A stretch of DNA of 45,076 nucleotides, taken from contig JAJDAG010000107.1 in NCBI GenBank assembly GCA_029262005.1, positions 1-45,076 of the forward strand, written 5' to 3'. The notes beneath the pieces were generated by a model. It was not told the DNA's origin. It searched no databases and saw only the letters and a list, made by a program, of their open reading frames with translations. Position numbers and translations under genes: made by a program. How positions within the stretch are numbered: position 1 is the stretch's first letter; each line of letters starts with the position of its first letter. The DNA is from Candidatus Zhuqueibacterota bacterium (GTDB taxonomy: Bacteria > Zhuqueibacterota > Zhuqueibacteria > Oceanimicrobiales > Oceanimicrobiaceae). Shown here in pieces: positions 44,945 to 45,076 of this stretch.

Positions 44945-45076
44945 TCAAGTTCCAAGTGCGACAAAATTATCTACAAATAATTCGTTTGGCGTTTTGAATT
45001 TTATAGTTTTTCTGGGTCTATTGTTTAATCTGTCTTTAACGAATTCAGTATCAGCATCGCTGATGTCATCAAAAGG
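44945..45076 (-). mobile_element. IS30-family transposase, C-terminal fragment at window edge
   Basis: Translating the minus strand to the window end gives 43 residues and a stop at 44945: DISDADTEFVKDRLNNRPRKTIKFKTPNELFVDNF. LNNRPRKT..F.TPNE.F is the conserved C-terminus of IS30-type transposases, near the last catalytic glutamate helix. It sits 15 bases past the GLUG gene stop, facing it. The rest of the element lies beyond base 45076, so intactness and the inverted repeats cannot be judged. Confidence 0.75.

Overview
The window looks like a metagenome-derived bacterium of the Fibrobacteres-Chlorobi-Bacteroidetes (FCB) side of the tree, most likely candidate phylum KSB1/Calditrichota or a close relative. 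The best clue is a set of three consecutive secreted proteins (39067-44930). Each ends in a type IX secretion/FlgD-like tail of the form NYPNPFNP...TTI.Y.L...GQEVRTLVNG...WDG...GIYIYR. Periplasmic cytochromes c, a cupredoxin, a large propeller hybrid kinase and a Fungalysin/thermolysin-type protease fit the same assignment. No rRNA, tRNA, integrase gene or CRISPR array was found.

Layout. 1-9.6 kb: minus-strand modBA (molybdate uptake, modB cut by the window edge), a secreted M64 metallopeptidase, plus-strand uvrA, a methyltransferase/YqaA-type membrane pair, a diheme cytochrome c and a TPR membrane protein. The TPR gene has a sigma-54-like promoter and three GTGT-N8-ACAC palindromes at enhancer distance. 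9.9-15.2 kb: an MrfA/YprA-type helicase, then an electron-transfer module made of a methionine-rich monoheme cytochrome, a triheme cytochrome and a membrane-anchored cupredoxin.

15.4-23.9 kb is a mosaic accessory region. Small, AT-rich, minus-strand genes (GIY-YIG nuclease, DUF4287/DUF5655, SRPBCC, GNAT, methyltransferase, a small membrane protein and an ExbD-like lipoprotein) are each followed by a 95-130 bp imperfect palindrome that begins with AAC and ends with GTT. For three of these units the two outer ends are complementary ACROSS the gene rather than within one palindrome. That is the signature expected of integron gene cassettes joined at G/TT, so I read this stretch as an integrase-less attC-like cassette array. 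Inside it sit a host-like conserved gene with a 17-copy 21-bp minisatellite in its upstream region, a frameshifted orphan higA antitoxin and two copies of a short hairpin repeat.

24.6-33 kb: a TauE/SafE transporter, a lipoprotein lipase of the LCAT fold, dodecin, an ECF sigma factor interrupted by a one-base deficit at an A7 run, a Crp/Fnr regulator, a ferritin-like protein and a non-canonical SecA. 33.3-38.5 kb: a roughly 1,716-residue hybrid sensor kinase with three receiver domains. 39-45 kb: the three T9SS-tailed secreted proteins (metallopeptidase, LVIVD-repeat protein, frameshifted GLUG protein) and the C-terminal end of an IS30-family transposase at the window edge.

Three genes (higA, ECF sigma, GLUG protein) each lack exactly one nucleotide. 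This may reflect decay, but it may also reflect assembly or sequencing indels, so the pseudogene labels should be read with that caution.
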